Positions 50,984 to 60,689 of a stretch of 64,000 bases of DNA are shown one piece after another. The stretch covers positions 496,001 to 560,000 of the forward strand of contig NZ_CP098518.1 of NCBI RefSeq assembly GCF_023703795.1, read 5' to 3'. The position numbers were made by a program, and so were the translations under genes. A model generated the notes under the pieces. That model searched no databases, was not told the DNA's origin, and was given only the letters and a program-made list of their open reading frames with translations. Position 1 is the first letter of the stretch; every line of letters starts with the position of its first letter. The stretch is from Haloplanus sp. HW8-1 (GTDB lineage: Archaea; Halobacteriota; Halobacteria; Halobacteriales; Haloferacaceae).

Positions 50984-52825
50984 TTAGGCCGATTCGGTCT
51001 CCGACCCGAGGTGCGTGTCCAGAAACTCGACTATGGCCGAGTAGGCCTCGATCCGGTTCTCCAGTTTCGTGAACCCGTGGCCCTCGTCCTCGAAGACGAG
51101 TTCGCGGACGGGAACGCCCGCCTCGCGGGCGCCCTCGACGATGCGGTGGGCCTCGCTCACGGGCACTCGCGGGTCGTTCTCGCCGTGGAGGACGAACAGG
51201 GGCGCGGCGATATCATCGACGTGATTGGTCGGACTGATCGATTCCAGAAACTCGCGGTCCGCATCCAGCGAGCCGTATTCGGCCTCCCGGAGTTCGCGTC
51301 GCCAGTCGCTCGTGTTCTCAAGGAAGGTGACGAAGTTGGCGATGCCGACGATGTCGACCCCGGCCGCCCAGAGGTCGGGATAGGTCGTCAACGCGGCGAG
51401 GGTCATGAAGCCGCCGTATGAGGCACCCATGACGGCGATGCGGTCGGGGTCCACGGCGGGGTGGTCGTGTAGCCACTCGACGCCCGCCTTCAGGTCGGCG
51501 ACGGCGTCCATCCGCCGTTCGACGTCGTCGAGGTGGGTGTAGGCCTTGCCGTAGCCCGTCGATCCGCGGACGTTGGGTTCGAACACCGCGTAGCCCCGCG
51601 AGAGGAGATACTGCTTCACCCGGCCGAAGGAGGGGCGCCGTTGCGATTCGGGGCCGCCGTGGACGTCGACGACGACCGGGGTCTCGCCGTGACCGGTGTC
51701 GGTGTCGGGAAGCGAGAAGAAAGCCGGTACCTCCAGACCGTCGAAAGACGGGTAGCGAACGAGTTCCGGCGTGACGAAGGAGTCGCGGGGGATGCCGGCG
51801 GTCGAGGCGCGGGTCCAGCGTTCGGTCGCCCCGCTCGTCACGTCGACGACGTAGACGTTGGCGGTGTCGTCGCTCCGCGTGACGGTCAGCGCGAAGCGGT
51901 CGCCGTCGGGGCCGAAACTCACGCCGCCGGCGACCGAGGAGGGAAGGTCGGGCGTCGGGAAGTGATCCAGTCGACCGGGCGCGACGAGTTCGCCGGCACG
52001 GAGTTCAGTGTAGCCGTCGACGTTGCGGGAGTATACCAGCCGTCGGGAGTCCTGATCGAGTGTGACTCCGTCGACGTTCCACTCGTCCTCGAGGGCATCG
52101 TCGTCGGCAGCCTCGACGGCAGTGAGGTCGCCGGTCGCGAGGTCGATCCGGGCGAGCGAGAGCGTATCCGCGTCGCTGTCGGTGACCAGGTAGACGTCCT
52201 CGCCGTCGGGTCCCCAGTCGGCGCTCAGATGGCGAACCTCGCCGTCGTGGGGCGTCAGATGTCGCCGGGACCCCGTCGCCACGTCGAGAACGTACACGTC
52301 CTGGTCGAAACTGGAGTGCGATTCGGTGAGGAGTAGCCGGTCGCCGTCCGGACTCCACCCCGCGACCGAGAGCCACCCCTCGCTCTCGTAGACACGCTCG
52401 GCGTCGACGCCGGTCGTCGTCCGGTCCTGAACGTACACGTCGAAGACCGCGTGGTCGCGCCGGTTCGAGGCGAAGGCGAACTGCTCGCCGTCGGGTCGCC
52501 AGCCCCCGAACCAGTGTTTCGCGTCGGGATGGCGGGTCAGGTCGGTTATCTCGCCGGTCGGGACGTCGAGGCGATAGAGTGTCTCACGTTCGTCGCCGCC
52601 GCGGTCACGGCCGACGAGCAGTTCGGGGCGTTCGGGCGACCACGAGGCGAAGGTGACCCGGTCGTCGAAGAACGTGCGTTGCTCGGGCCACGCGCCGGGG
52701 CCCGAGAGCGTCCACACCTGCGGGACGCCGGTAGTATCCATGAGAAAGGAGAGGCGGTCCCCGGCCGGACCGACGGAGACGCCGTGGGCGCTGCGTACGT
52801 TGAGGTATCGCTCGATGTCGAACAT
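50984..52825 (-). CDS. S9 family serine peptidase (acylaminoacyl-peptidase-like)
   Basis: A 613-residue prolyl-oligopeptidase family enzyme, probably cytoplasmic. Residues 1-340 form a beta-propeller with repeated Tyr/Trp-Ser-Pro-Asp-Gly blades (FASWSPE, VAGWSPDGD, SADWGPDGED). The alpha/beta hydrolase half has the nucleophile in GASYGGF (near 470), Asp in LHGENDPRVP (near 550) and His in DEGHGF (near 581). ATG 52825 is about 28 bases from a GTTTGGT element; the longer upstream frame is not family-like. Confidence 0.95.
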   Translation of the reverse strand: MFDIERYLNVRSAHGVSVGPAGDRLSFLMDTTGVPQVWTLSGPGAWPEQRTFFDDRVTFASWSPERPELLVGRDRGGDERETLYRLDVPTGEITDLTRHPDAKHWFGGWRPDGEQFAFASNRRDHAVFDVYVQDRTTTGVDAERVYESEGWLSVAGWSPDGDRLLLTESHSSFDQDVYVLDVATGSRRHLTPHDGEVRHLSADWGPDGEDVYLVTDSDADTLSLARIDLATGDLTAVEAADDDALEDEWNVDGVTLDQDSRRLVYSRNVDGYTELRAGELVAPGRLDHFPTPDLPSSVAGGVSFGPDGDRFALTVTRSDDTANVYVVDVTSGATERWTRASTAGIPRDSFVTPELVRYPSFDGLEVPAFFSLPDTDTGHGETPVVVDVHGGPESQRRPSFGRVKQYLLSRGYAVFEPNVRGSTGYGKAYTHLDDVERRMDAVADLKAGVEWLHDHPAVDPDRIAVMGASYGGFMTLAALTTYPDLWAAGVDIVGIANFVTFLENTSDWRRELREAEYGSLDADREFLESISPTNHVDDIAAPLFVLHGENDPRVPVSEAHRIVEGAREAGVPVRELVFEDEGHGFTKLENRIEAYSAIVEFLDTHLGSETESA

Positions 52826-53003
52826 AGCGACCGTTGTACGGCCGCGACCAAACGTGTTCCCCCGGCCTTCGCCCGGAGTCCGACGCGGCTGCGGCGCCGA
52901 AATCGGTCTGGCGTGTGTCCGATGTGCTCGATACGTCCCCGTCACCAACGCGTGGGACCGAACAACGAACTGATATACCAGTAGACTAATCCATGGATGG
53001 TAG

Positions 53004-53843
53004 ATGGTCCTCCGGTTTCGATGTCGACGGTGTGCCTTCACGGTCTGGTCCACGAGTGGCGACGTGATCACCGACGCCGTCGGAACCCACCTCCTCGAAC
53101 ACCACCGGGAGCGGGTGACCAAGCAGGGGTTTCAGATCCGATGGAGTTGTCCGTACTGCGAACGGGGCGGTCAGCATCACGACCGGGATGCCGGGATCGA
53201 ACGCTTCGAGCGGCACCTGTTCGAACACGTCGAATCGCGCGTCGAGTCGGGCACCCACGTCGCGGACGACGTCGACGGAACCGGTGGCGTTCTCGTCCGT
53301 GCCCCCCGGAACAGCCCCGGCCTCGACAACGCCCGGGTCCACCTCCTCTCCCCGGGCGAGGTCATGCTGTTCGTGACGACCGCCCCGGCCGAACGCCTTC
53401 GGTTACTACACGATCGGCTCGGGGAGTGGCCGGCGCGGACGATCGTCCTCACGACGAAGCCGGACCCACTCGGCGACGTCTCCGGGATCGATCTCTCGGC
53501 GGCATCGCTGGAAGTCGTCCGTCTGGATAGTCGACTCGGTCTCTCCGAGGTCGGCGAGACGATCTCCAGGGTCGTCGACGAGTACGAAACCGCCGGCGGG
53601 AAGATCGCCGTCGAATTCGACATCCTCCCGGAACTCGTCGACAAGTTCGATCTACAGACCGTCTTCAAGTTCCTCCACGTCCTCGGCACCCGGTTCGAGC
53701 GGGCCGACGCACTCGCACAGTACCACGCCGACCCACGGACCCAGTCGCAGTCGACGATCAACGTCCTCGATCAGGCGTTCGACCTCTCGATCGTGGCCGA
53801 CGATCGACGATTCGTCACCGAACCCCACTCCGAGATCGGCTGA
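53004..53843 (+). CDS. protein with two matched C2H2 zinc fingers and a DUF7504-like domain
   Basis: A 279-residue protein. Two N-terminal fingers have identical spacing: C7-X2-C10-X18-H29-X3-H33 and C49-X2-C52-X18-H71-X3-H75. The rest (about 100-275) resembles a haloarchaeal domain I recall as DUF7504: VHLLSPGEVMLFVTTAP, RTIVLTTKPDPL, KIAVEFDILPELVDKFD. The latter looks like a KaiC/RecA-derived fold without a P-loop. ATG 53004 is 29 bases after a GATATACC box, so leaderless. Its role may be regulatory, binding nucleic acid or protein. It converges with the HEAT-repeat gene. Confidence 0.72.
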   Translation: MVLRFRCRRCAFTVWSTSGDVITDAVGTHLLEHHRERVTKQGFQIRWSCPYCERGGQHHDRDAGIERFERHLFEHVESRVESGTHVADDVDGTGGVLVRAPRNSPGLDNARVHLLSPGEVMLFVTTAPAERLRLLHDRLGEWPARTIVLTTKPDPLGDVSGIDLSAASLEVVRLDSRLGLSEVGETISRVVDEYETAGGKIAVEFDILPELVDKFDLQTVFKFLHVLGTRFERADALAQYHADPRTQSQSTINVLDQAFDLSIVADDRRFVTEPHSEIG

Positions 53844-53861
53844 GTCCGCCGGGGCGGGACG

Positions 53862-55184
53862 CTACGGCTCCGGATCGGTGGCGTCGTCGGCCCCGTGATC
53901 GGCCGTGTAATCCGACGGATCGCGGACGTACGTGTAGTCGACGGCGTTGGTCACGACCTCCCCAGAGAGACTCCCTCCGATGGCGTCGAGCACCGTCTCC
54001 GCACGCTCGGTGACTTCCTCCGGGACGCTCTCGTCGTGGACGAGGATCTGGAGCCGCCGTTCGAGGTGATCGCTCTCGAGGTCGACGAGGCTGGCCGCCG
54101 CGAGCCGGGCCGTCCGGTCGTCGGGATCCCCGAGCGCGTCGATCAGGCAGTCGTACACCGCGTCCCGCCGGTCGTCGTCCGGATCCTCGGAGTCGGCCAC
54201 ACAGCCGAGGAGCCATGCGGCGTTCCGTCGAACCGTCGCTCTCCGACCTTCGTCGAGCATGTCGATCATCTGGGGGACCACGGCCAGCGTGTCCGCGTTC
54301 GACAGTCGCGTCGCGACGGCGTCACGAACCGTCGGTTCCCGGTCGCTCGACGCGTCGGTGACGAGTTCGACAAGAGAGAGAACTGCCGCGCGCTGTACCG
54401 GGGCCGTGTCGTCGGCCAACGCCCGAATCAGGGCGTCGACGGGGTCGAGGCTCCCGAACTGGCCGAGCTCTTCGATCGCTGCCCGTCGAAGTGACTCCTC
54501 GTCGGCACGGGCGACCCGCGTGAGTGGTTCGAGTGCTGCCTCGCTGCCGATGGCACCCAGCGCCCTGACCGCCTTCTCACGGACCCGCACACTGGGGTCG
54601 TCGAGGCGTTTCCGCAGCGGTCCGATACACCCCTCGTGACCGATCATCCCACAGGATTGGACCGCCCGGGCTCGCACTCGCGGGGACGGGTCGGTGGTCG
54701 CCGCCACGAGTGCGGACAGCGACCCCGTCCCGCCGATCCGGCCCAGGGCGGTCGCCGCGACCATCCGGAACTCCGGATAGTCGGCGTCGAGCCACTCTTC
54801 GAGGAGTCGGGTCGTCGCCCGCTCCGGCGGGGTGTCGGTCCCCTCGTCGCCGCCGTCGTCGACGCCGGTCTCGAACTCGCCCATCTCGTGGACGAGCCGT
54901 TCGAGCGTTTCCGGTCCGTGTCGATACAGGGCGTCGATCGCCCTGGCTCGAACGCTGTCGTCGTCGTCCTCTCGGACCGCTTCGATGAGGGCGCGGACGA
55001 CTTCCTCGACGTCTCGGTCGTCTTCGAACCCTCGCTCGGCGAAATCGCCCAGCATCTCCGCCGCGCGCCGCCTGACGACCGGACTCGACCCACGGCGCAG
55101 GTAGGCGACGAGGTCGCTCGTCCGCGAGTCGCGGGCCAGTTCGTAGAGAAACGCCGTATCCGCCTCCGGTCGTCCGTCGAACAT
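53862..55184 (-). CDS. HEAT-repeat protein
   Basis: A 440-residue alpha-solenoid of about 10-12 HEAT/PBS-lyase-like repeats, each about 31 residues (for example DPSVRVREKAVRALGAIGS and DDRTARLAAASLVDLES). Acidic loops separate them. It is a protein-binding scaffold; its partner is unknown. The chosen ATG 55184 is preceded by a GAGGTGA Shine-Dalgarno-like sequence 8 bases away; a TTTATT box is about 66 bases upstream, so this mRNA has a leader. Confidence 0.85.
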   Translation of the reverse strand: MFDGRPEADTAFLYELARDSRTSDLVAYLRRGSSPVVRRRAAEMLGDFAERGFEDDRDVEEVVRALIEAVREDDDDSVRARAIDALYRHGPETLERLVHEMGEFETGVDDGGDEGTDTPPERATTRLLEEWLDADYPEFRMVAATALGRIGGTGSLSALVAATTDPSPRVRARAVQSCGMIGHEGCIGPLRKRLDDPSVRVREKAVRALGAIGSEAALEPLTRVARADEESLRRAAIEELGQFGSLDPVDALIRALADDTAPVQRAAVLSLVELVTDASSDREPTVRDAVATRLSNADTLAVVPQMIDMLDEGRRATVRRNAAWLLGCVADSEDPDDDRRDAVYDCLIDALGDPDDRTARLAAASLVDLESDHLERRLQILVHDESVPEEVTERAETVLDAIGGSLSGEVVTNAVDYTYVRDPSDYTADHGADDATDPEP

Positions 55185-55309
55185 CGTTTCGATCACCTCG
55201 GGTTGTCGTCCCGATTCGGGACGTGCGACGGTAGGCTCGGTGAGAGAATAAATCTGTTTCGTTCCGCTCCGGCGACAGGTCTCCCCGTGGCTCGACGCAG
55301 ATCGCCGGC

Positions 55310-55570
55310 TTACAACAGTCCTTCGGATTTCAGCGCCGCAATCACGTCGTCGACGAGTTCGTCGACGGATTCGTAGGGGAACTCTTGGTGGCCGTCGAGG
55401 TTGGCGGCGAGTTCCATGGCGGAGACCGAGAAGTCGCCGGCCTCGAATCGGGTTCCCGGCCCGTCCGGAAGCGCCGGAACGAGGTCCATCTGGTCGGTTA
55501 CGGGGTAGTCGGCGCCCTCGAACGCCGACCGGAACTGCTCGCGGAGTTCGGCTTCAAGATCGTCACCCAT
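55310..55570 (-). CDS. MTH865-like family protein
   Basis: An 86-residue protein resembling the Methanothermobacter MTH865 family: AFEGADYPVTDQMDLVPALP, then FEAGDFSVSAMELAANL and the helix VDELVDDVIAAL. The fold is a small EF-hand-like helical one; function is unknown. ATG 55570 is 27 bases after a GTTTTTG element, so leaderless; the frame open upstream is not family-like. Confidence 0.83.
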   Translation of the reverse strand: MGDDLEAELREQFRSAFEGADYPVTDQMDLVPALPDGPGTRFEAGDFSVSAMELAANLDGHQEFPYESVDELVDDVIAALKSEGLL

Positions 55571-55612
55571 GGAGAATCGTGGACGTATCGGCGGCAAAAA
55601 CGTTCCGAAACG

Positions 55613-56677
55613 TCAGAAGAGACCGTAGTTCGCCACGAGTCGTTCGTAACAGTCCACGTAGCGTGAGAGCACGGCCTCGTGATCGTAGGGGGCGTAGTCC
55701 TCGTTGACGGTCCAGCGTTCCGTCTCGGTCGCGGCGACGATCTCGTCGGCGAGTTCCTGTGGGCTGGTCACCAGCGAGCCACGAGGGTCGGCCTCGACGA
55801 GTTCGTGGGCGGCGGAGTCGGCTTGGTACTCGACGACGCCGACACAGCCACAGGCGAGCGCCCGCAGGAGGCCGGTCGCGAACGGTTCCCACGTGGCCGT
55901 CTGGGCGAAGACGTGTGCTCCCTTGAGGATCGGTACCTGTTCGGCCGGGGAGAGGTCGCCGAGGAACTCGACTCGGTCGGCGATCCGGAGGTCGTCGGCC
56001 ATCCGTTCGGCCGCCGCCCGGGCGGGGCCGTCGCCGACGACCGCCGCGCGCCACGCCTTTCCCCGGAGTTCCGCCAGCGCGAGGAGGAATTCCTCGACGT
56101 TCGCGTGGGCGTCGAGCGGACGGGCGTAGACCAGATCGGCCCGCGGATCGACGGGGGCGTCGCGGATTCCCGCCATGTCGACGCTGTCGGGGATCACCTC
56201 GACGGCGTCGGGGTCGGCGCCACACTCCCGGACTGTCGTCTCGACGGTCTCCGAGGGGACGAGGACGGCCTCGGGCGAGCGGGCGGCCCAGTGACGGCGC
56301 CAGGTGCCGCCCGACTCGCGATCCGGATGGTCCCACCACTCCGCGACGACGGGCGTCCGACGGAGGCGTCCGGCGGCCTTCGCGGCCGGCACCGCGAGCG
56401 GCGGCTCCGAGGCGACGTGGATCACGTCGGGCTGGACGCTGTTGAGCACGAACGGCAGTTTCGCGACGAACGCCCCCGGCGAGTGGCTGGCCGTCACCCG
56501 GCGGTAGGTAACCCCGTCGAAGTCGAAGGCGGCGTGGTCGCCGCCCCACCACTGCTGACAGACGACGGTCACGTCGTGGCCGCGAGCGGCCAGGCGCTCG
56601 GCGACCGCCCGCGCCCGGCGGGCGTGCCACCGTTCCGCGTGGTGAGCCGTCGTCATCGTCACGAACGCGACGCGCAC
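55613..56677 (-). CDS. glycosyltransferase family 4-type
   Basis: A 354-residue GT-B glycosyltransferase. MRVAFVTMTTAHHAERW begins the acceptor domain, HVASEPPLAVPAAK sits in it, and the donor domain has AAVVGDGPARAAAERMA and the acidic pair region WEPFATGLLRALACG (E-x7-E form altered to E-x-F). It would transfer a sugar to a lipid, protein or saccharide. Start GTG 56677 is about 31 bases after an ATTTTTGA element and gives the family-like N-terminus; GTG 56689 is the alternative. Confidence 0.86.
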   Translation of the reverse strand: MRVAFVTMTTAHHAERWHARRARAVAERLAARGHDVTVVCQQWWGGDHAAFDFDGVTYRRVTASHSPGAFVAKLPFVLNSVQPDVIHVASEPPLAVPAAKAAGRLRRTPVVAEWWDHPDRESGGTWRRHWAARSPEAVLVPSETVETTVRECGADPDAVEVIPDSVDMAGIRDAPVDPRADLVYARPLDAHANVEEFLLALAELRGKAWRAAVVGDGPARAAAERMADDLRIADRVEFLGDLSPAEQVPILKGAHVFAQTATWEPFATGLLRALACGCVGVVEYQADSAAHELVEADPRGSLVTSPQELADEIVAATETERWTVNEDYAPYDHEAVLSRYVDCYERLVANYGLF

Positions 56678-56807
56678 GTCTCCGGCCACGGGACCGGTCC
56701 TCAAAAATCCCTCCGTCGGCGGTCGGTCCGGATCGGGATCGATGGGGGTTCCCGCAAGCCGGGAACGAGGACGCGGGTTGAGGGGGCGGGCCGTCGAACC
56801 GACGGCT

Positions 56808-57239
56808 ATGTACGACGATATTCTGATTCCGACCGACGGGAGCGACCCCGCGGCGGCGGCCTTCGATCACGCACTCGACCTGGCCGAGCGCTTCGACGCG
56901 ACGGTCCACGTCCTCTACGTCGTCGAGACAGACTCACTCTCACACGAGGCGCCGGCGCTCGCTATCGAGGACCTCCGCGAGACGCTTCGGAGCGAGGGGG
57001 AGGCGATACTCGACGACCTGTGTGAGCGGGCGACCGCGCGTGGCGTCGCGGTGACCGAGGCGATCGTGGAGGGGGTTCCCGAGGACGCCATCCTGGAGTA
57101 CGTCGCGGACGGCGGAGTCGACCTGCTGGTGATGGGAACCCACGGCCGACACGGACTGGAGCGGTATCTGGTCGGGAGCGTCACCGAACGGGTCGTCCGC
57201 CGGGCCGACGTGCCGGTGCTCGTCGTCGGCGAGGGGTGA
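56808..57239 (+). CDS. universal stress protein (UspA family)
   Basis: A 143-residue UspA domain: ILIPTDGSDPAAAAFDHAL at the start and VMGTHGRHGLERYLVGSVTERVVRRADVPVLVV at the end give the G-x2-G-x9-G-S ATP-binding pattern. ATG 56808 is the family start. Its stop is immediately followed by the tail of the convergent DUF420 gene. No linked target. Confidence 0.94.
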   Translation: MYDDILIPTDGSDPAAAAFDHALDLAERFDATVHVLYVVETDSLSHEAPALAIEDLRETLRSEGEAILDDLCERATARGVAVTEAIVEGVPEDAILEYVADGGVDLLVMGTHGRHGLERYLVGSVTERVVRRADVPVLVVGEG

Positions 57240-57863
57240 CTACCCCCCCACCGTCGGGAGGAAGACGATCGTCGCCTCGACGAACGTCCAGTCGTAGACG
57301 TGATTGAGGAGGAGGTAGGCGACGACCCCGAGCGAGAGCGAGAGGATCCACGCACCGGCGGCGACGCGGCCGACGCGAGCGTGGGCGGTCTGCCGGAGTT
57401 CGCTCGGCGTGTGTGTCAGCCCGAGGACGAGAGCGTAGAGGACGACGGGAACCGAGACGATCGAGAGGACGATGTGGATCGCGAGCATCGCGAGGTAGGC
57501 GTAGTAGGGAATCTGTGGCCCGAGGAACTCCTTGGTGCCGCCGCCGCCGATCTTCGTCAGATAGAGGACGAGAAAGAGGAGGATGAGGCCGAACGCGGTC
57601 GACATGGCGGCCGCATGCTTTTTGACCTCGTCCCGGCGGATCCACCGCCAGCCGGCGATAAGCGAGAGAGTCGCCGTGGTGTTGACGACGGCGATGGCGT
57701 CCGAGAGCAGGTTCACCTGCCCGAGCGAGAGCTCCGGGAAGAGCGAGGCGGGGACGATCCCGGCGAACGTTCCCACGACGAGGGTGTACCCCACGATCGA
57801 GAGGACCGCGGTGACGGCGGCGGGGTGTTCTTTCACTGGGCCGCTTGCACTGGCCGTTGCCAT
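57240..57863 (-). CDS. DUF420 family membrane protein
   Basis: A 207-residue protein with six spans and several conserved histidines (DEVKKHAAAMSTAFG, LAMLAIHIVLS, LLLNHVYDW), typical of DUF420, whose members include CtaM, an assembly factor for haem-copper oxidases in Bacillales. The same oxidase-assembly role is possible for the coxA oxidase encoded 15 kb away. Three well-placed His pairs could bind haem or metal. No promoter was assigned. Confidence 0.88.
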   Translation of the reverse strand: MATASASGPVKEHPAAVTAVLSIVGYTLVVGTFAGIVPASLFPELSLGQVNLLSDAIAVVNTTATLSLIAGWRWIRRDEVKKHAAAMSTAFGLILLFLVLYLTKIGGGGTKEFLGPQIPYYAYLAMLAIHIVLSIVSVPVVLYALVLGLTHTPSELRQTAHARVGRVAAGAWILSLSLGVVAYLLLNHVYDWTFVEATIVFLPTVGG

Positions 57864-57931
57864 ACCCGTGAGTTGGACCGAGCGGCTTTTTCTCTTCCGC
57901 TCTCGGCGCGATCGACGGCCGGTCCCGAGGC

Positions 57932-58984
57932 CTACTCGATCACGCCGGTCGTCGTGGCGGCCTCGCGGGCGGCCGCCTCGCTGATCCCGTTGCCGAGGAT
58001 GGTGTACCGATCGCGGATACGGTGGGCGGTGGTCAGTGCCTCGATGATCGTTTCGTCTTCGAAGCCGAGGTCGGCACCGGTGGTCGGGGCGCCGATGACC
58101 GAGAGGGCGTCGCGGATGTCACGCCACATGCCAGTCTCGCCCTCGTGGAGGTAGGCGACGAGGATCGAGCCGACGCCGACCTGGTGGCCGTGGAGGGCGC
58201 GTCCGGGGGCGATGCGGTCCAGTCGGTGAGAGAAGAGATGTTCGGCGCCGCTCGCGGGACGCGACGATCCCGCGATGGACATGGCGACCCCCGAAGAGAC
58301 GAGCGCCTTCATCACCACCCACGCGGACTCCTCTAACCCCTGCTTGACGGAGTCGGCGTTCTCGACGAGCATCTCGGCGGTCATTCGCGAGAGTGCGCCC
58401 GCGTACTCGGAGTACTCCACGTTCTGGAGCCGGTGGGCGAGTTGCCAGTCCTCGACGGCGGTGTAGTTGGAGACGATGTCGGCACAGCCGGCTGTCGTGA
58501 GTTCCCATGGGCCGGCCGCGACCACCTCGGTGTCCGCGACGACGGCGAGCGGCGGGTCGGCGGCCACGCTGTGGCGGGTGTCGCCCTCGGGGATCGACGA
58601 CCGGCCGCTGACGATGCCGTCGTGACTGGCCGCTGTGGGAACGGAGACGAGCCCGTATCCGAGTCGGTCGGCGGCCATCTTCGCGGTGTCGATCGGCTTG
58701 CCGCCTCCCAGTCCGACGAAGTAGGTCGCCCCCGCCGATTCCGCCGCCTCGACGACGCGTTCGACGGCGTCGAACCCCGCGTGTTCGACGGTGACCGTCG
58801 CGGGGTCGTCGCCGAGCTGAGCGCGGACCCGGTCGCCGACGAGGCGGTTCGGCGTCGGACTCGTGACGACCAGCGGCCGACCCCCCACCGAGAGGTCGTC
58901 GATCACGGCGCCGAGGTCGTCGAGGACGCTGTGCCCCACGACGACGTTCCGTGGGAGCTTGATCCACGTCGACTTCTCGAACAT
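57932..58984 (-). CDS. egsA: sn-glycerol-1-phosphate dehydrogenase
   Basis: NAD(P)-dependent, zinc-requiring enzyme that makes the sn-glycerol-1-phosphate backbone of archaeal lipids from dihydroxyacetone phosphate. The 350-residue protein has GLGGGKPIDTAKMAADRL (91-108), SVPTAASHDGIVSGRSS and the metal ligands Asp in AGCADIVSNYTAVEDW, His in SGAEHLFSHRLD and His in ALHGHQVGVG. ATG 58984 is 28 bases after a CATTAACT element, leaderless. Confidence 0.96.
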   Translation of the reverse strand: MFEKSTWIKLPRNVVVGHSVLDDLGAVIDDLSVGGRPLVVTSPTPNRLVGDRVRAQLGDDPATVTVEHAGFDAVERVVEAAESAGATYFVGLGGGKPIDTAKMAADRLGYGLVSVPTAASHDGIVSGRSSIPEGDTRHSVAADPPLAVVADTEVVAAGPWELTTAGCADIVSNYTAVEDWQLAHRLQNVEYSEYAGALSRMTAEMLVENADSVKQGLEESAWVVMKALVSSGVAMSIAGSSRPASGAEHLFSHRLDRIAPGRALHGHQVGVGSILVAYLHEGETGMWRDIRDALSVIGAPTTGADLGFEDETIIEALTTAHRIRDRYTILGNGISEAAAREAATTTGVIE

Positions 58985-59058
58985 AGGGTCCCTATTCCAC
59001 CGACGCAGTTAATGGGTGAGGTTCGCGTCCGCGACCGGCGTCGGGTCGACCGGGACCG

Positions 59059-59393
59059 TCAGCCGGACTCGGCCGTCGGGAGCGTCAGCGTGACCACGCT
59101 GCCGCCCGGGTCGTCGGCTTGGATGGTGCGCGATCCCTCGGAGAGGCGAGCCACCCAGTACGCGAACAGGATGCCGAGGCCGGTGCTGTGGTTGAGCTGG
59201 TCGATCTCGTGATCGAGCAGGATCGCTCGGCGCTCGATCTCGGGGACCCCCGGTCCGTCGTCGCGGACGTCGATGGCGCCGAGTCCGTCGTCGAGCGCGT
59301 AGATGCCGACCCGGCCGGCGGGACGGATCCCAGTCCACGAGCGGCGTCGCGTTCGGTACGCTGATACCGCGGCCGCCGTAACTCCGGGGCATG
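59059..59393 (-). pseudogene. remnant of a histidine kinase ATPase domain
   Basis: On the minus strand, from about 59310 to the TGA at 59061-59059, one frame reads as the end of a haloarchaeal histidine kinase: VGIYALDD, IDVRDDGPGVPEIERRAI (G1 box), then DQLNHSTGLGILFAYWVARL (G2 box) and GSVVTLTLPT. Only about 85 residues of the ATPase domain remain; farther upstream the frame becomes arginine-rich, without H box, N box or an ATG, and runs into the aroA start. It is the truncated tail of a decayed kinase. Confidence 0.7.
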
Positions 59394-60689
59394 GACGTGG
59401 AACTCACGCGGTCGCGGATCGGCGGCCGGGTGCGGGCACCGCCGTCGAAAAGTTACACACACCGAGCGATCCTCGCGGCGGGCTACAGCGACGGGGCGGT
59501 CGTCGCAGATCCGCTGGTGAGCGCGGACACGCAGGCAACGATGCGCGCCGTGGAGGCCTTCGGCGGGTGCGTCGACCGGACGGACGACGGTCGTCACCTC
59601 GACGTCGAGGGCTTCGCCGGCCGGCCGGGCGTGCCGGAGGACGTGATCGACTGCGCGAACAGCGGGACGACGATGCGGATCGTCACCGCCTGTGCGGCGC
59701 TCGCGGACGGCCTGACGGTGTTGACCGGTGATGCGTCGCTCCGATCCCGGCCACAGGGGCCGCTGCTGGACGCGGTCGAGCAACTCGACGGGCGGGCGGA
59801 GAGTACGCGCTCCAACGGGCAGGCGCCCCTCGTCGTCGGCGGCGGGGTCGAGGGCGGCGCGGTGTCCATCCCGGGGGACGTGTCCTCGCAGTACGTCACC
59901 GCCCTGCTGATGGCCGGTGCGGTGACCGACGACGGGGTCGCGATCGATCTGGAGACGGCGCTGAAGTCGGCGCCCTACGTCGACATCACGCTCGAAGTTC
60001 TGGCCGACTTCGGGATCGAGGCAACCGAGACGGACGCGGGCTACCTGGTGCCCGGCGGCCAGGCCTACGGACGGGACGACGCCTATCCGGTGCCGGGCGA
60101 TTTCTCGTCGATGTCCTACCTGCTGGCCGCGGGCGCGGTGGCCGGGAGCGAGGAAGGGGTCGTCGTCGAGGGCGCACGACCCAGCGCGCAGGGTGACAGT
60201 GCCATCGTCGACGTGCTGTCACGGATGGGCGCGGACGTGTCCTGGGACCGCGAGGCCGGCGAGATCACCGTCTGGCGGAGCGATCTCTCCGGGATCGAGG
60301 TGGCCGTCGACGACACCCCGGACCTCCTGCCGACGATCGCCGTCCTCGGTGCCGTCGCGGACGGGGAGACGCGGATCGTCGACTGCGAACACGTCCGATA
60401 CAAGGAGACCGACAGGGTGAGTGCGATGGCGACGGAGTTGGAGAAACTGGGCGCCTCGGTGACCGAAACGCCGGATACCCTGACGATCCACGGGGGCGAC
60501 TCGCGACTCCGGGGGGCGACCGTCGCGGGCCACGACGATCACCGGATCGTGATGGCGCTGTCGGTCGCCAGCCTGGTCGCGGAGGGAACCACAACCGTCG
60601 AGGGGGCCGATCACGTCGACGTCTCCTTCCCGGGGTTCTTCGACGTGCTTTATGACCTCGGAGCCGAACCTATCGAACATGAACGGTAA
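59391..60689 (+). CDS. aroA: 5-enolpyruvylshikimate-3-phosphate synthase
   Basis: Adds enolpyruvate from PEP to shikimate 3-phosphate. The 432-residue protein has [14 protein letters not shown] (17-30) with the catalytic Lys, [14 protein letters not shown] near 87, [14 protein letters not shown], the substrate block [11 protein letters not shown], and [13 protein letters not shown] near 343. Length is normal. It overlaps aroC by 11 bases. It starts where the histidine kinase remnant ends. Confidence 0.96.
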   Translation: MDVELTRSRIGGRVRAPPSKSYTHRAILAAGYSDGAVVADPLVSADTQATMRAVEAFGGCVDRTDDGRHLDVEGFAGRPGVPEDVIDCANSGTTMRIVTACAALADGLTVLTGDASLRSRPQGPLLDAVEQLDGRAESTRSNGQAPLVVGGGVEGGAVSIPGDVSSQYVTALLMAGAVTDDGVAIDLETALKSAPYVDITLEVLADFGIEATETDAGYLVPGGQAYGRDDAYPVPGDFSSMSYLLAAGAVAGSEEGVVVEGARPSAQGDSAIVDVLSRMGADVSWDREAGEITVWRSDLSGIEVAVDDTPDLLPTIAVLGAVADGETRIVDCEHVRYKETDRVSAMATELEKLGASVTETPDTLTIHGGDSRLRGATVAGHDDHRIVMALSVASLVAEGTTTVEGADHVDVSFPGFFDVLYDLGAEPIEHER

